Source: CAYSPT01 sp964432985
GTDB lineage: Bacteria > Muiribacteriota > CAYSPT01
Reading direction: 5' to 3'
Length of the DNA: 64,000 nucleotides
Assembly: GCA_964432985.1 (NCBI GenBank)
Contig: CAYSPT010000018.1
Span: forward strand, 18,092 to 82,091
Shown: positions 9,459-17,862 of the stretch, in pieces
Position numbering within the stretch: the first letter of the stretch is position 1
Layout of the letters: each line of letters opens with the position of its first letter
Position numbers and translations under genes: made by a program
The notes under the pieces: model-generated
Database searches by the model: none
What the model was told of the DNA's origin: nothing
What the model saw: the letters and a program-made list of their open reading frames with translations, nothing else

Positions 9459-9572
9459 ATTTGCCTTATCCGAAAAATACAGCAGACTTCCGATTGCGGT
9501 TAGGAAACCAACTGTATTTTTCGGGCATAAAGCAGGAGGCATTATATCCGAAGAGCAGTCGGAAAGGCAAAT
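9459..9572. repeat. Nested inverted repeat beside a scaffold gap
   Basis: A perfect 13-bp inverted pair, CCGAAAAATACAG (9470-9482) and CTGTATTTTTCGG (9512-9524), is enclosed by a near-perfect outer pair, ATTTGCCTTATCCG (9459-9472) and CGGAAAGGCAAAT (9560-9572). The assembly breaks one base after the outer arm, consistent with a repeat copy present elsewhere in the genome. Confidence 0.75.
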
Positions 9573-9573
9573 T

Positions 9574-9673
9574 NNNNNNNNNNNNNNNNNNNNNNNNNNN
9601 NNNNNNNNNNNNNNNNNNNNNNNNNNNNNNNNNNNNNNNNNNNNNNNNNNNNNNNNNNNNNNNNNNNNNNNNN
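9574..9673. other. Assembly gap (100 N)
   Basis: Fixed-length run of N directly after an inverted repeat; real length unknown. Confidence 1.
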
Positions 9674-9745
9674 CGGGAGTGTACCGAAAACAGATGATGT
9701 GTTGCAGTGTATGATAACTATTGATTGCGATAGGGGAGATTTGGT

Positions 9746-10381
9746 TTGAGAAAATCATATTTTTACTTTTCATTGGCGCTATTGTTCATGGTTTTTTCCG
9801 TGATGGCGGCCGCCGCACAGGAAGAACCGTTTTCCCACCCTTATGTCGGCCGCAGGACCGTCATGCTTCCGTTCAGAAATTTGCAAAGCAGGCTGGGAAG
9901 CCTTGAACGAGTCAATAACAGGATCGAAACCCTCCTTAAAAACCAGGGACTCCTCGTGGTAAACCGCGACCGGGTCACGAGAGCAATCTGGAAAGTGGGA
10001 TTCGATCCAAGAACCACCGACCTCACACTGGACCAGATCAGGTACTTCGGCCAGCACTTCAATGCCGACCTGGTGGTGTTCGGTGAAATCATCGACTACC
10101 GTTTCCAGAAGAAGTTCCGGCCGGCCAACCTGCTGTTGTTTCCCCCCGGACTCGGCTATGTACTTTACGGCTCCGTGTCGATCTCGACTAAAATCTATCA
10201 GGTTGCCAGCGGTGACGAGGTTTTCTCGCACGCAGTCAGCTGGAAAGGGAAAAATCAGATAGCGGGTCTCTTTCAACACCCCAACTCTGTCATGGACCGC
10301 ATTTTGAACCGGGCCTCCCTCGACCTGTACAGGGATTTTTTCTATCCCGTCGAAGAAACCTATCATCCAAACATGAAGTAG
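9746..10381 (+). CDS. Secreted protein with a CsgG/TolB-N-like fold (function unknown)
   Basis: 211 residues with a clear signal peptide (RKSYFYFSLALLFMVFSVMA, cleavage near AAAAQE). The mature part begins RRTVMLPFRNLQSR, then has NNRIETLLKNQGLLVVNRDRV and FNADLVVFGEIIDY. This pattern (strand with MLPF, a helix ending in a short loop, then a D-V-V-G-E strand) resembles periplasmic CsgG/FlgO/TolB N-terminal folds that act in outer-membrane assemblies. There is no lipobox Cys. The start is TTG at 9746, preceded by AGGGGAGA. It precedes the pilT-like gene, with about 120 bp and a candidate promoter between them. Confidence 0.6.
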   Translation: MRKSYFYFSLALLFMVFSVMAAAAQEEPFSHPYVGRRTVMLPFRNLQSRLGSLERVNNRIETLLKNQGLLVVNRDRVTRAIWKVGFDPRTTDLTLDQIRYFGQHFNADLVVFGEIIDYRFQKKFRPANLLLFPPGLGYVLYGSVSISTKIYQVASGDEVFSHAVSWKGKNQIAGLFQHPNSVMDRILNRASLDLYRDFFYPVEETYHPNMK

Positions 10382-10396
10382 CTGCACATTACCTGC

Positions 10397-10426
10397 TTGA
10401 GTACCCGCTGGCTTCCATGCTATACT
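10397..10426 (+). promoter_or_regulatory. Candidate sigma70-type promoter for the pilT-like gene
   Basis: TTGAGT (10397-10402) and TATACT (10421-10426) with 18-bp spacing, about 78 bp upstream of the ATG at 10504. Confidence 0.45.
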
Positions 10427-10503
10427 TGGTCCAGGTAATAATTAATCTACCCTATATCCTACTTGCCTAGTCAGGAAAATTGCGGGGGAGGACGGCGCAC
10501 ACC

Positions 10504-12485
10504 ATGTCCAATGAAATTATGCGATTGCTGCAACGAACAGAAGACGATGTGGCCTCGGAGCTAATACTCAAACACAGTGAACCAGCCCGATTCAAAATCC
10601 AGGAGTGCTGGATGGATATAGACGAGGATAAAAAGTACTTTTCCATCGAAATCCAGGACATGTGCTGGCGGCTGCTCGATCCGCGCAAACAAAACGAGTT
10701 TTTTCTCAGGGGCAAGGTTACCTTTACCGTTACCCTGCCAAGCGGCAATAAATATAATGCGGTAATGTCAAAAAGTGCCGGAGGCATCGAGGCCTCCTTC
10801 AAACCAGACATCCCCGAACCGGTAGCGGCACCGGCGCCGCCAAAACCGGAACCAGCCCCCGCACCGAAACCAGCGTCGATGATGCCGCCGTCGCGGCCTC
10901 AACCGGCACAAGCGCCGCCACAGCAGCAACAACAGTATGCTCCCGCTGCACCGGCACCACAGCAACAACAGTATGCTCCCGCTGCACCGGCACCACCACA
11001 GCAACAACAGTATGCTCCCGCCGCACCGGCACCACCACAGCAACAGCAGTATGCTCCCGCCGCACCGGCACCACCACAGCAACAGNNNNNNNNNNNNNNN
11101 NNNNNNNNNNNNNNNNNNNNNNNNNNNNNNNNNNNNNNNNNNNNNNNNNNNNNNNNNNNNNNNNNNNNNNNNNNNNNNNNNNNNNACCACCACAGCAACA
11201 GCAGTATGCTCCCGCCGCACCGGCACCACCACAGCAACAGCAGTATGCTCCCGCCGCACCGGCACCACCACAGCAACAGTATACACCTCCACCGGCCGCG
11301 CCCAGTGCCGATACCAGCACCGACATTGTGGACATCTACCAGCAGAAGACGTTTACCGAAGCGAAATCTAGCTATCCGTTTACCATCAACCGGATCCTGT
11401 CCGAAGCCTTCAAACAGAAAGCCTCCGACATCCACCTGGGGGTAGGACTCAATCCCATCTACCGGGTAGACGGGGAGATGCACCGGACCAAGCTTCCCAT
11501 TCTCAAACCCAACCACATGGTGGACCTGGTACAGCAGTCATTCAAACCCGGGATGATGGAACGACTCCAGAAAAACAGGGAACTCGACTACTCATTCGAA
11601 ATTCCCGGAGTGTGCCGTTTCAGGGGCAACGTACTGTTTGCCCAGGGACATATCGGGGCCGTATACAGAATCATTCCCACCAAGATCCTCACCATGGACG
11701 AATTGAAATGTCCTGATATTTTCAGGAAAATTTCCGAACGAAAACGGGGTCTGGTAGTGGTGACCGGTCCTACCGGCAGCGGTAAGTCCACCACCCTGGC
11801 GGCCATCATCGACCACATTAACTCAACCCGGGCCGAACACATCATCACCGTGGAAGACCCCATCGAGTTCGTACACAAATCGAAGATGTCCAAGATCACC
11901 CACCGCGAAGTCGGCACCGACACCAAGTCGTTTACCGAGGGACTGAAGCGGGCCCTGCGTCAGGACCCGGACATCATCCTGGTGGGCGAGATGCGTGATC
12001 TGGAAACCATCGCCCTGGCCATTACCGCATCGGAGACCGGCCACCTGGTTTTCGGGACCCTGCACACCCAGTCGGCGGCCAAGACCATCAACCGTATAAT
12101 CGATGTGTTCCCCACCCACCAGCAGGCCCAGATACGGTCGATGCTTTCCGAAGGTCTCTACGCGGTCATCGCCCAGCAACTGCTCCCAAGGAAGGGAGGC
12201 GGCCGGGTGGCGGTCCACGAGATCATGCTCAACATTTCGGCCATCGGCAACCTGATCCGTGAAGAGAAGATCTACCAGATACCGACCATCATGGTCACCT
12301 CCCGCAAATTAGGTATGGTCACCAACGACCAGAACCTCTTCCAACTGATCAATGAAGAGGTAATTACCCGGGAGGATGCTCTGGCTCACGCTCATTTCCC
12401 GAAAGTGCTGATCGAGCAGCTACGTAAAAAGGATGACCAGTATGTCCCGCCGGGAATGGAAGAAAACACGGAAAAACCTGCCTAA
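10504..12485 (+). CDS. pilT: PilT-like retraction ATPase with extra N-terminal domain and P/Q/A repeat linker
   Basis: Type IV pilus retraction motor. The C-terminal part, from about 11330, is a full PilT: TINRILSEAFKQKASDIHLG, Walker A GPTGSGKST, Asp box HIITVEDPIEF, Walker B ILVGEMRD, His box TGHLVFGTLHTQ, and the PilT-specific helix AIGNLIREEKIYQIPT. Ahead of it are an unfamiliar domain of about 95 residues (MSNEIMRLLQRTEDDVASEL...) and a long low-complexity linker of 13-residue APAAPAPPQQQQY units. A scaffold gap (11086-11185) lies in the linker and makes the two halves appear in different frames. Because the gap length is arbitrary this is an artefact rather than a proven frameshift. ATG follows GGGGGAGG. 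Confidence 0.88.
10922..11283 (+). repeat. 39-bp coding tandem repeat in the PilT linker
   Basis: Successive 39-bp units encode QQQQYAPAAPAPP; the first visible unit is one codon shorter. Four units are readable left of the gap and about three right of it. Units next to each other differ mainly at synonymous third positions. Confidence 0.9.
11086..11185. other. Assembly gap (100 N)
   Basis: Lies within the 39-bp tandem repeat of the PilT-like gene; the number of missing units is unknown. Confidence 1.
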
Positions 12486-12523
12486 CCACGGTTACCCGGC
12501 CGGCGGAAACGGACATCGGCAGC

Positions 12524-13240
12524 GTGAGTAATAACCGGGGCAAGCTAACGGTCAGCCTCGACCTGGACGATGTCCTGGTCGACATCATGGACCTGTACCT
12601 GGAAGAGCTGCGCCTGGTTTCCGGGCTCTCGTTCACCCGGGAGGATGTCGCCCACTACGAGACCACCAGGATGCGCACTCCCGATGGGAAATCCCCCACC
12701 GAGGAGCAGGTCGTGGCCCTCATCGACAACCTGGCGCGCAAAAGGACCTATGCCGGGGCGCCGCCGTTCGACGAAGGCCTGGTCATGTGCCGCAGGCTGG
12801 CCGACATGGGCATTGGGATGGTTATCAACACCGCCCGCCGGGCCTCCACCGACAGTCTCCAGGACGCAATAGTCAGAGACACACTCGCCTGGATTACGCG
12901 CCATTTTCCCAGGAATTTCTTTCAGGACATCATCTTCTCAACGCACCTGCCAGGGGGAAAGCTCGACGTTTGTCTGCACTATGGCTGCGCCGCCCACGTC
13001 GAAGACGCCTGGCACCACGTGGAATCAATGCAGGGGCAGCGAGGTCTTCTCCCCATCCTCCTGGAAGCCCCTCACAACCGGTACGCCTGGGGACGGACCG
13101 TCGAGTGCCCTCCCGCCGGACAGATTGGTAAACTGGACGCTCTACTGACGGTTACTGACAGACCTGGCAGTTTTCCTATCATTCGAGTGTCCACACAAAA
13201 CCTGGTGCCTGATCTTATCAAGTATGTTTTCCTGCAGTAG
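12524..13240 (+). CDS. HAD-superfamily 5'-nucleotidase-like protein
   Basis: 238 residues. Motif I is SLDLDDVLVDIMDLYLEEL, the D-x-D nucleophile/acid pair of the HAD phosphatases in a form seen in 5'(3')-deoxyribonucleotidase relatives. A later INTARRAS fits motif II (S/T) and AHVEDAWHHV fits the motif IV aspartate region. Substrate cannot be told from sequence. The start is GTG at 12524 without a clear ribosome binding site, 38 bp after the pilT-like gene, so it may be translated from the same message. An unusual C-terminal extension of about 50 residues ends at VFLQ. Confidence 0.65.
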   Translation: MSNNRGKLTVSLDLDDVLVDIMDLYLEELRLVSGLSFTREDVAHYETTRMRTPDGKSPTEEQVVALIDNLARKRTYAGAPPFDEGLVMCRRLADMGIGMVINTARRASTDSLQDAIVRDTLAWITRHFPRNFFQDIIFSTHLPGGKLDVCLHYGCAAHVEDAWHHVESMQGQRGLLPILLEAPHNRYAWGRTVECPPAGQIGKLDALLTVTDRPGSFPIIRVSTQNLVPDLIKYVFLQ

Positions 13241-13450
13241 TTAGCCTTGATTGGCCAAATCTCATTTTTTTTCTGGATGACAGGAACAAGCGTCAGCTAC
13301 TTTACGTTCGGAAGATTGGAGTTGATTCATAACTCCATAATTTGGCTATACCCCCACACCCTATTCGCGTTTGGACCGGGACGCACGGCCAGCCCCCTTC
13401 GGCGGTGCGACACAATCCCGTCCGAGCGCGTTCTTTTTTGTCATGTCTCC

Positions 13451-13482
13451 TAACCCGAATTATTCGCGAATTATTCGGGTTA
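13451..13482. repeat. Collapsed copy of the MITE-like element (two termini joined)
   Basis: 32 bp reading TAACCCGAATTATTCG then CGAATTATTCGGGTTA. The two halves are near-perfect inverted copies and match the termini of the 183-bp element at 54736-54918. The interior is absent. The right end supplies the TAA stop codon of pgeF, as the larger copy does for its neighbour. Confidence 0.6.
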
Positions 13483-14307
13483 TGGCTTCAACATTATTCC
13501 GGCACCGAAACGTCCGGTGGTTCCCCCACAGCGGCGGGCAGAAAAAAAACGGTGGTGATTACAGCATGTGCACACCCGGCTCACCTCGATATTTTCAGGC
13601 GGTACACCGGCTCCCAGGAGCTGCATACGGTTTGTTTCCCACAGATCCACGTAGTTCCCGGACGAACCGGTATCCTCCTCGGCTTTGACCGCCTGGCTGC
13701 CAAAACCAGTTTTAAACCGCTCGAAGACTTCCTGTCCGACCTGGTAGCAGCACGGCCCGATAGAGGGCCCTATACCGGCCACAATGTCCTGCGGTCGGCA
13801 TCCATAATTTTTGTACAACATCTCCACCGTGCGCCTGCTTATACCGGCTATCGTCCCCCGCCACCCAGCGTGGGCTACACCGACAGCCCTGCTGACCGGA
13901 TCGGCCAGTAACACGGGTACGCAGTCGGCCACCACCACCATCAGGCACACACCCGGGACATCGGTGACCATGGCATCGGTGTCATTCAGCGCCAGATTGA
14001 AATCATCCGATCCCCGCCCCTTCATCGCGCCGGTGACCACCGCTACCGTACTTCCATGCACCTGTTTGGCGGTGGTGAGATTCACCAACGGGACTCCGGC
14101 CTGCCGGCACAACTCTTTGCGATTGGCAAGAACCGCCCGGGGATCGTCGTCCACATGAAATCCCATGTTGAGCGATTCGAATGGATAATTGCTAACACCG
14201 CCTAACCGGGTGGAAATAAAATGGTTCACTCCCGCCAATCTCAGCAGAGATTCAAATGTCCAGATCGAGTCAGTCATCGTGCCGGTCATACCTTCTTTCC
14301 AGACCAT
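13480..14307 (-). CDS. pgeF: Purine nucleoside phosphorylase / PgeF (YfiH, multicopper-laccase-like fold)
   Basis: Family acts on purine nucleosides and, in E. coli, removes misincorporated L-Ser from peptidoglycan precursors. The 275 residues show the fold's diagnostic segments: NHFISTRLGGVS, LNMGFHVDD, TTAKQVHG, a VADCVPVLLADP strand, GVAHAGWRGTIAGI (catalytic His), and GIGPSIGPCCYQV with the conserved Cys. The C-terminus has SRVCTCCNHHRFFSARR. The start may be 14307 or the later ATG at 14280. It closes a minus-strand cluster and ends exactly at the stop codon supplied by a repeated palindrome. Confidence 0.9.
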   Translation of the reverse strand: MVWKEGMTGTMTDSIWTFESLLRLAGVNHFISTRLGGVSNYPFESLNMGFHVDDDPRAVLANRKELCRQAGVPLVNLTTAKQVHGSTVAVVTGAMKGRGSDDFNLALNDTDAMVTDVPGVCLMVVVADCVPVLLADPVSRAVGVAHAGWRGTIAGISRRTVEMLYKNYGCRPQDIVAGIGPSIGPCCYQVGQEVFERFKTGFGSQAVKAEEDTGSSGNYVDLWETNRMQLLGAGVPPENIEVSRVCTCCNHHRFFSARRCGGTTGRFGAGIMLKP

Positions 14308-14334
14308 CCGGTTCTCAGCGGCATTTGTATTTCT

Positions 14335-15189
14335 CTATTCGACAGTCTCGTTTTTTGATTGTTGGATCAGCTTTACGAGAAATACCGTGAGCCCGGCAAT
14401 AACAAGAAAAGCTCCGATGATAATCACCAGCCGCAGCAACGGGCTTTGCTCGAGCTGACGATCGGCTTTCCCGAGCCGGTCTTTGATCTCGGGGATCAAA
14501 CCCGAGGGGCCTTCGGATTCGTTCTTTTCTACGGGAGGTTTCTTCTCCTTTTGGGCTGAGTTTTTTTCCTTCTCTTTAGCTTTTTCCTTTTTGTCAGCTT
14601 TCTTACCGGATCCGGCTGAGGCTTTCTTCTTCTCTTTCCACATCTTAAATGCGTACTTACACTTAGCATGGCACTTTCGGTGCCGTTCGGAGTCGGAATC
14701 GAGCTTGATGGCCTTTTCAAACCATTCCAGGGCATCCTCGTACTTTTCCATTCCCTCATACGCGTGAGCGAGATCATGGCAGGGTCCTGCCTTTTCAGGT
14801 GCCAGCTCAACGGTTTTCTTCAGCACTTCGACAGCCTGATCATACTGCTCGAGGCCGAGCAGCAGCTTGCCCTTGCAGGAGTGGTGACGCTCATTTTCCG
14901 GTTCCAGCGTAATTGCCCGGGTAAACGCCTCCAGGGCCCGTTCGTATTCCAGGCTGCCGCTATAAGCGTGGGCCAATTCGTGATGCGCGTCAGCGCTTTC
15001 CTCATCGAGCTCCACACATCGTTCAAGCAGCCTGACAGCGTTTTCGTAGTTTTCTTCCTGGAGATCATTTTTTGCCGCTTCGAAGAGCTCTTCGGGATTA
15101 TCGACCTGCGCAAAAACGGCCGCTGACATGGCAAAAAGCATCACAATGAATCCTGCACAGCGCTTCGCTTTTTCAGGGAAATCGTCCAT
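14335..15189 (-). CDS. TPR protein with signal peptide and C-terminal membrane anchor
   Basis: 284 residues. The N-terminus has a hydrophobic signal (CAGFIVMLFAMSAAVFA), then about four TPR units (ELFEAAKNDLQEENYENAVRL onward, each with a YENALE/YEDALE-type core). A highly charged Lys/Glu stretch (about 185-235, KKADKKEKAKEKEKN) follows, and then a C-terminal membrane helix (LLRLVIIIGAFLVIAGLTVFLV). The TPR part is predicted on the far side of the membrane from the short C-tail; topology is inference. Clean ribosome binding site AAAGAGG. It lies 15 bp after the ATC-hydrolase-like gene. Role unknown; probably a periplasmic adaptor. Confidence 0.75.
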   Translation of the reverse strand: MDDFPEKAKRCAGFIVMLFAMSAAVFAQVDNPEELFEAAKNDLQEENYENAVRLLERCVELDEESADAHHELAHAYSGSLEYERALEAFTRAITLEPENERHHSCKGKLLLGLEQYDQAVEVLKKTVELAPEKAGPCHDLAHAYEGMEKYEDALEWFEKAIKLDSDSERHRKCHAKCKYAFKMWKEKKKASAGSGKKADKKEKAKEKEKNSAQKEKKPPVEKNESEGPSGLIPEIKDRLGKADRQLEQSPLLRLVIIIGAFLVIAGLTVFLVKLIQQSKNETVE

Positions 15190-15204
15190 AGGACCTCTTT
15201 CAGT

Positions 15205-15915
15205 TTACAACTGAGTCTGCGCTTCCGGGCGGGAAAAAATAAATTCACAGGCGCCATCGCCGCCTGCCAGGGTACCGTTGCGAGAAAACCTCAGCCCGGC
15301 CCTGACACACATTCCGGGGAAAAACACCTCGTCACCATAACAGCTGGATGGATAGCACAGATACGGGTCACCGAAACCGGCGGCAACAGCGTGCAATAGG
15401 CAGTACTTCACCCGGTAGATGAAACCGCTGTGGCTCACATCGACGATTTCCACCAGATGCGTACCGGCCCGGCGGTTGGGCTCCACGGTGGAGCGGCAGT
15501 AATCCTTGAGACAGACAAAGGCGTCCCCGCAGGCGGCGAAATCATCTACAGAGGGAAACATGGCCCCTATCAGGTCGTCGGCGACACGATCATAGAACCG
15601 GCGGTGGATCGAGGCGGCTTTATCCTGGCCCACCATATCCGCCAGGACTTTCATCAGTGCAGTTTTCTTGATGGCATCCTCAAGGAACCTCTGTTCGCTG
15701 GGAACTCCAAGCTGCAGGGACGACCAATCCTGTTTGGTTCTGACGGATATCTCCTTTTTCACCTTCCAGCCCAGTTTGGCCAGAGCGAGATAACCCAGGT
15801 CTTTTTTCACTTCGGCGATGAGTGTTTTTTCCGCCAGCTTAATGATATCTTCCGGCAGATCGTAAAGAATCTCGAAAAACGACCGCCCATAGTTTTTCAG
15901 TTCTGCTATGTTCAT
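15205..15915 (-). CDS. L-2-amino-thiazoline-4-carboxylic acid hydrolase-like protein
   Basis: 236 residues from the ATG at 15915, which has CAGGAG 6 bases upstream. The C-terminal half (SGFIYRVKYCLLHAVAAGFGD, then PYLCYPSSCYGDEVFFPG and a final AGGDGACEFIFSR) fits the ATC-hydrolase/V4R-like family ending in a G-D-x-x-C-x-F strand. The named reaction is known from few members, so only the family is claimed. Several Cys residues (in YCLL, LCYPSSCY and ACEF) might bind metal. The fold suggests a cytosolic small-molecule binding or hydrolysing role. Confidence 0.55.
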   Translation of the reverse strand: MNIAELKNYGRSFFEILYDLPEDIIKLAEKTLIAEVKKDLGYLALAKLGWKVKKEISVRTKQDWSSLQLGVPSEQRFLEDAIKKTALMKVLADMVGQDKAASIHRRFYDRVADDLIGAMFPSVDDFAACGDAFVCLKDYCRSTVEPNRRAGTHLVEIVDVSHSGFIYRVKYCLLHAVAAGFGDPYLCYPSSCYGDEVFFPGMCVRAGLRFSRNGTLAGGDGACEFIFSRPEAQTQL

Positions 15916-15929
15916 TGTCGGCTCCTGCA

Positions 15930-16862
15930 CTATTTCCAGGACTCGGCCGAAGAATCGCGCGAAGGATCGCGTGGNNNNNNNNNNNNNNNNNNNNNNNNNN
16001 NNNNNNNNNNNNNNNNNNNNNNNNNNNNNNNNNNNNNNNNNNNNNNNNNNNNNNNNNNNNNNNNNNNNNNNNNNACTCCACGCGAAGTAATCGTCACCGC
16101 GTGTTTATCGACAGTGAGCCGCATCAGGTCCTCGGCAATTATTATCCGCCCATCATATTCCCCGGCGCAGAGAGACCGCATATCGTACTCGTCACACAGG
16201 GGATAAAAATGGTAAAGAACAAGGTTTCGCGCCGTCGCCATACGTGCGACCATTCCGGCCTGCGGCGCCGTCAAATGCATATCTGATGCATATTCGACAG
16301 TGGGCACAGATGCTTCCAGCACCAGGCAGTCGCAGCCCCTGGCAATATCCACTATGGGATCACAGAAACCGGTATCTCCCGATATGACCACTGAGATGTC
16401 ATCCCCTATCCGATACGACACCGCGGGATTGGAACCGTGCGCCACCGCCGCCGACTCCACCTTGACCGTCCCTAAAGAAAAACATGAATTTGACAACTCC
16501 TTGACTTCAAGGCGGAAACCGCGGGGCTCCACCCAGGGATAGGCTTGTTGCAGATTCTCCACTAATTCGCTGATTCCCGGCGGTCCATATATCTCCAGCG
16601 GTTCGGAGCGCTGAAAATCCGGGGTGAAGTTCAGGGCGAACAGCAGGGGAGCCAGGTCGGCAGTGTGATCCGTGTGCCGGTGGGTGTACAGAACGTATCT
16701 GACTGATTTGTAGTCGATTCCGGCCGCGGTCATTCGCTGCAGGGTTCCGCTTCCACCATCAATGAGGATCCATTGCCCGCCTGCTTTTACAGCCACCCCC
16801 GGAGACCCGCGGCGGACACTGGGCACACAAGTCCCGGAGCCGAGTATTACTATGGTAATCAT
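15930..16862 (-). CDS. Metallo-beta-lactamase-fold hydrolase, RNase Z-like (3' end in a gap)
   Basis: The ATG at 16862 (ribosome binding site GGGTGG) opens MITIVILGSGTCVPSVRRG, the glycine-rich first strand of the ElaC/arylsulfatase branch. The metal site THRHTDH follows, with later AVAHGSNPAVSYRI, VISGDTGFCD (bridging Asp) and MHLTAPQAGMVA; YHFYPLCDE near the end supplies the last metal-ligand region. About 262 residues are readable before the gap at 15975-16074, already close to family length. The true stop is probably inside the gap, and the sequence after it in frame may be spurious. Substrate unknown. Confidence 0.8.
   Translation of the reverse strand: MITIVILGSGTCVPSVRRGSPGVAVKAGGQWILIDGGSGTLQRMTAAGIDYKSVRYVLYTHRHTDHTADLAPLLFALNFTPDFQRSEPLEIYGPPGISELVENLQQAYPWVEPRGFRLEVKELSNSCFSLGTVKVESAAVAHGSNPAVSYRIGDDISVVISGDTGFCDPIVDIARGCDCLVLEASVPTVEYASDMHLTAPQAGMVARMATARNLVLYHFYPLCDEYDMRSLCAGEYDGRIIIAEDLMRLTVDKHAVTITSRGXXXXXXXXXXXXXXXXXXXXXXXXXXXXXXXXXXPRDPSRDSSAESWK
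15975..16074. other. Assembly gap (100 N)
   Basis: Falls at the 3' end of the metallo-beta-lactamase gene; CGCGAAG-type short repeats occur on both sides. Confidence 1.
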
Positions 16863-16916
16863 GTTCCACCCATTCTGCTTGTAAAACATACTTCAGTAAC
16901 ATAGACATGTCAATGT

Positions 16917-16950
16917 CCTTTCCACGCTCACTTATCAGAGGGTGGGCAGC
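16917..16950. repeat. Dispersed intergenic repeat R1, partial copy
   Basis: CTTTCCACGCTCACTTATC followed by AGAGGGTGGG, matching the left part of the copies at 18171 and 24496. It is followed by two imperfect direct copies of GGGCAGCCAGGTAA up to about 17003. Confidence 0.6.
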
Positions 16951-17018
16951 CAGGTAAGCAGTGAAGAAAAGGGGGCAGCCAGGTAAATGGTGTAGAAAGG
17001 ACAGGGAAGCAGGTAAAT

Positions 17019-17354
17019 TTAAACTGCGTCACTGATTTTTTGGAAGCTGCTCATGCACCGCCTGTGGTTGGGACAGACCGTGCAGCATTTCTGGGGCAGG
17101 TTGTCTTTTTGGCGGTAATCACGTATCCGGCAATTCTGAAAAAACTGGCAGCGCCAGCAGCAGTTCCAGTTCATTCCGGTTAGTTTACGCCGCTTGATCG
17201 ATTCAACCAGGTCGGCGATGGCCGTGACCGAGCCTGGCGCCTCCCGATCACCCAGGAGTTCTTCAAAGGTCTCGACCTCCGCGGGTGTCCCGTAGAGATT
17301 GACGATGAACGTTTCCTCGGCAAAGACAGGCTTGTAGCTCCTGCGTTTCACCAC
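17019..17354 (-). CDS. Small Cys-rich protein of unknown function
   Basis: 111 residues from GTG at 17354, with CAGGGGGAG upstream. The first half is an alpha/beta-looking region (PVFAEETFIVNLYGTPAEVETFEELL). The second half holds eight cysteines in two similar modules: NCCWRCQFFQNCRIR and KCCTVCPNHRRCMSS. The C-C-x2-C-x5-C spacing, used twice, suggests two metal or iron-sulfur sites, which is inference. It is 67 bp downstream of the STAS gene on the same strand. I do not recognise the family. Confidence 0.6.
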   Translation of the reverse strand: MVKRRSYKPVFAEETFIVNLYGTPAEVETFEELLGDREAPGSVTAIADLVESIKRRKLTGMNWNCCWRCQFFQNCRIRDYRQKDNLPQKCCTVCPNHRRCMSSFQKISDAV

Positions 17355-17421
17355 GAACTCCCCCTGGTAAACTCCAGTATATCTGCGCGGAATCCGTCGA
17401 TCCCGTCACAAAAACTGCATA

Positions 17422-17862
17422 TTACCCTTGATTCAATTTTTCAACAAGGGCTTCCAGGGCTGTTTTCTTCTTTTTCTCTCTCGGACCGCCGTTTGTGCCA
17501 TTTCTGCGGGGTTTGATTACCTTACCCGAAGCCATTTCCACCGTGGCCTGGTCGGCCAAGCCCATGAGAGACAAGGCGTTGTAGACCTGATCCGACACGT
17601 TGATCAGCCGTATCGTCCCGTTCTCCCTGATAACCCTTTTAAAGCACTCCTTGAAGATCCCCAGTCCGTGACTGATAAGCTGTTCCACGTACTCAAAGTC
17701 CATGACCAGGTTGATGGCCATTCTCCTGGTAGCTTCCTCCAGGCCATCGATTACGGCGGCGTCCTGGTCCCGATGCACTCCGATTGTTCCAAAAAACCGT
17801 ACACAAACCCTGTTTCCTCTGGACCACACCTTTATCGGTTCACTCCGATCGGCAGCACACAT
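17422..17862 (-). CDS. STAS-domain protein (anti-sigma factor antagonist-like)
   Basis: 146 residues. VCVRFFGTIGVHRDQDAAVIDGLEEATRR and INLVMDFEYVEQLISHGLGIFKECFKRV follow the STAS pattern (beta strand, D-F-x-x-V switch-site loop, helix). GTIRLINVSDQVYNALSLMGLADQ completes the fold. The usual phosphorylatable Ser after D-F-x-x-V-x-x-I is present in LISHGL. A basic C-terminal tail (KPRRNGTNGG...KKKKTALEALVEKLNQ) is an addition. An AAGGAGG site lies 13 bases before the ATG. It could partner the anti-sigma kinase at 47731, but they are not linked here. Confidence 0.75.
   Translation of the reverse strand: MCAADRSEPIKVWSRGNRVCVRFFGTIGVHRDQDAAVIDGLEEATRRMAINLVMDFEYVEQLISHGLGIFKECFKRVIRENGTIRLINVSDQVYNALSLMGLADQATVEMASGKVIKPRRNGTNGGPREKKKKTALEALVEKLNQG

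Larger units (their letters stand above)
9434..9745. other. Divergent intergenic region, partly unsequenced
   Basis: 312 bp between a minus-strand and a plus-strand gene. It holds a nested inverted repeat (9459-9572), a 100-N gap, and about 70 bp of leader for the plus-strand gene. No additional gene is visible. Confidence 0.7.

Noticed and set aside
11086..11185. Frameshift splitting the PilT-like gene into two genes
   Set aside because: The break coincides with a fixed 100-N gap inside an in-frame 39-bp repeat, so the frame offset is an assembly artefact.
10768..11516. Gly/Cys- and Leu/Trp-rich minus-strand proteins
   Set aside because: They are reverse readings of the P/Q/A repeat of the PilT-like gene and run through the N block.
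13241..13479. Plus-strand gene between the nucleotidase and pgeF
   Set aside because: Frames found there start without ribosome binding sites and run antisense into pgeF.
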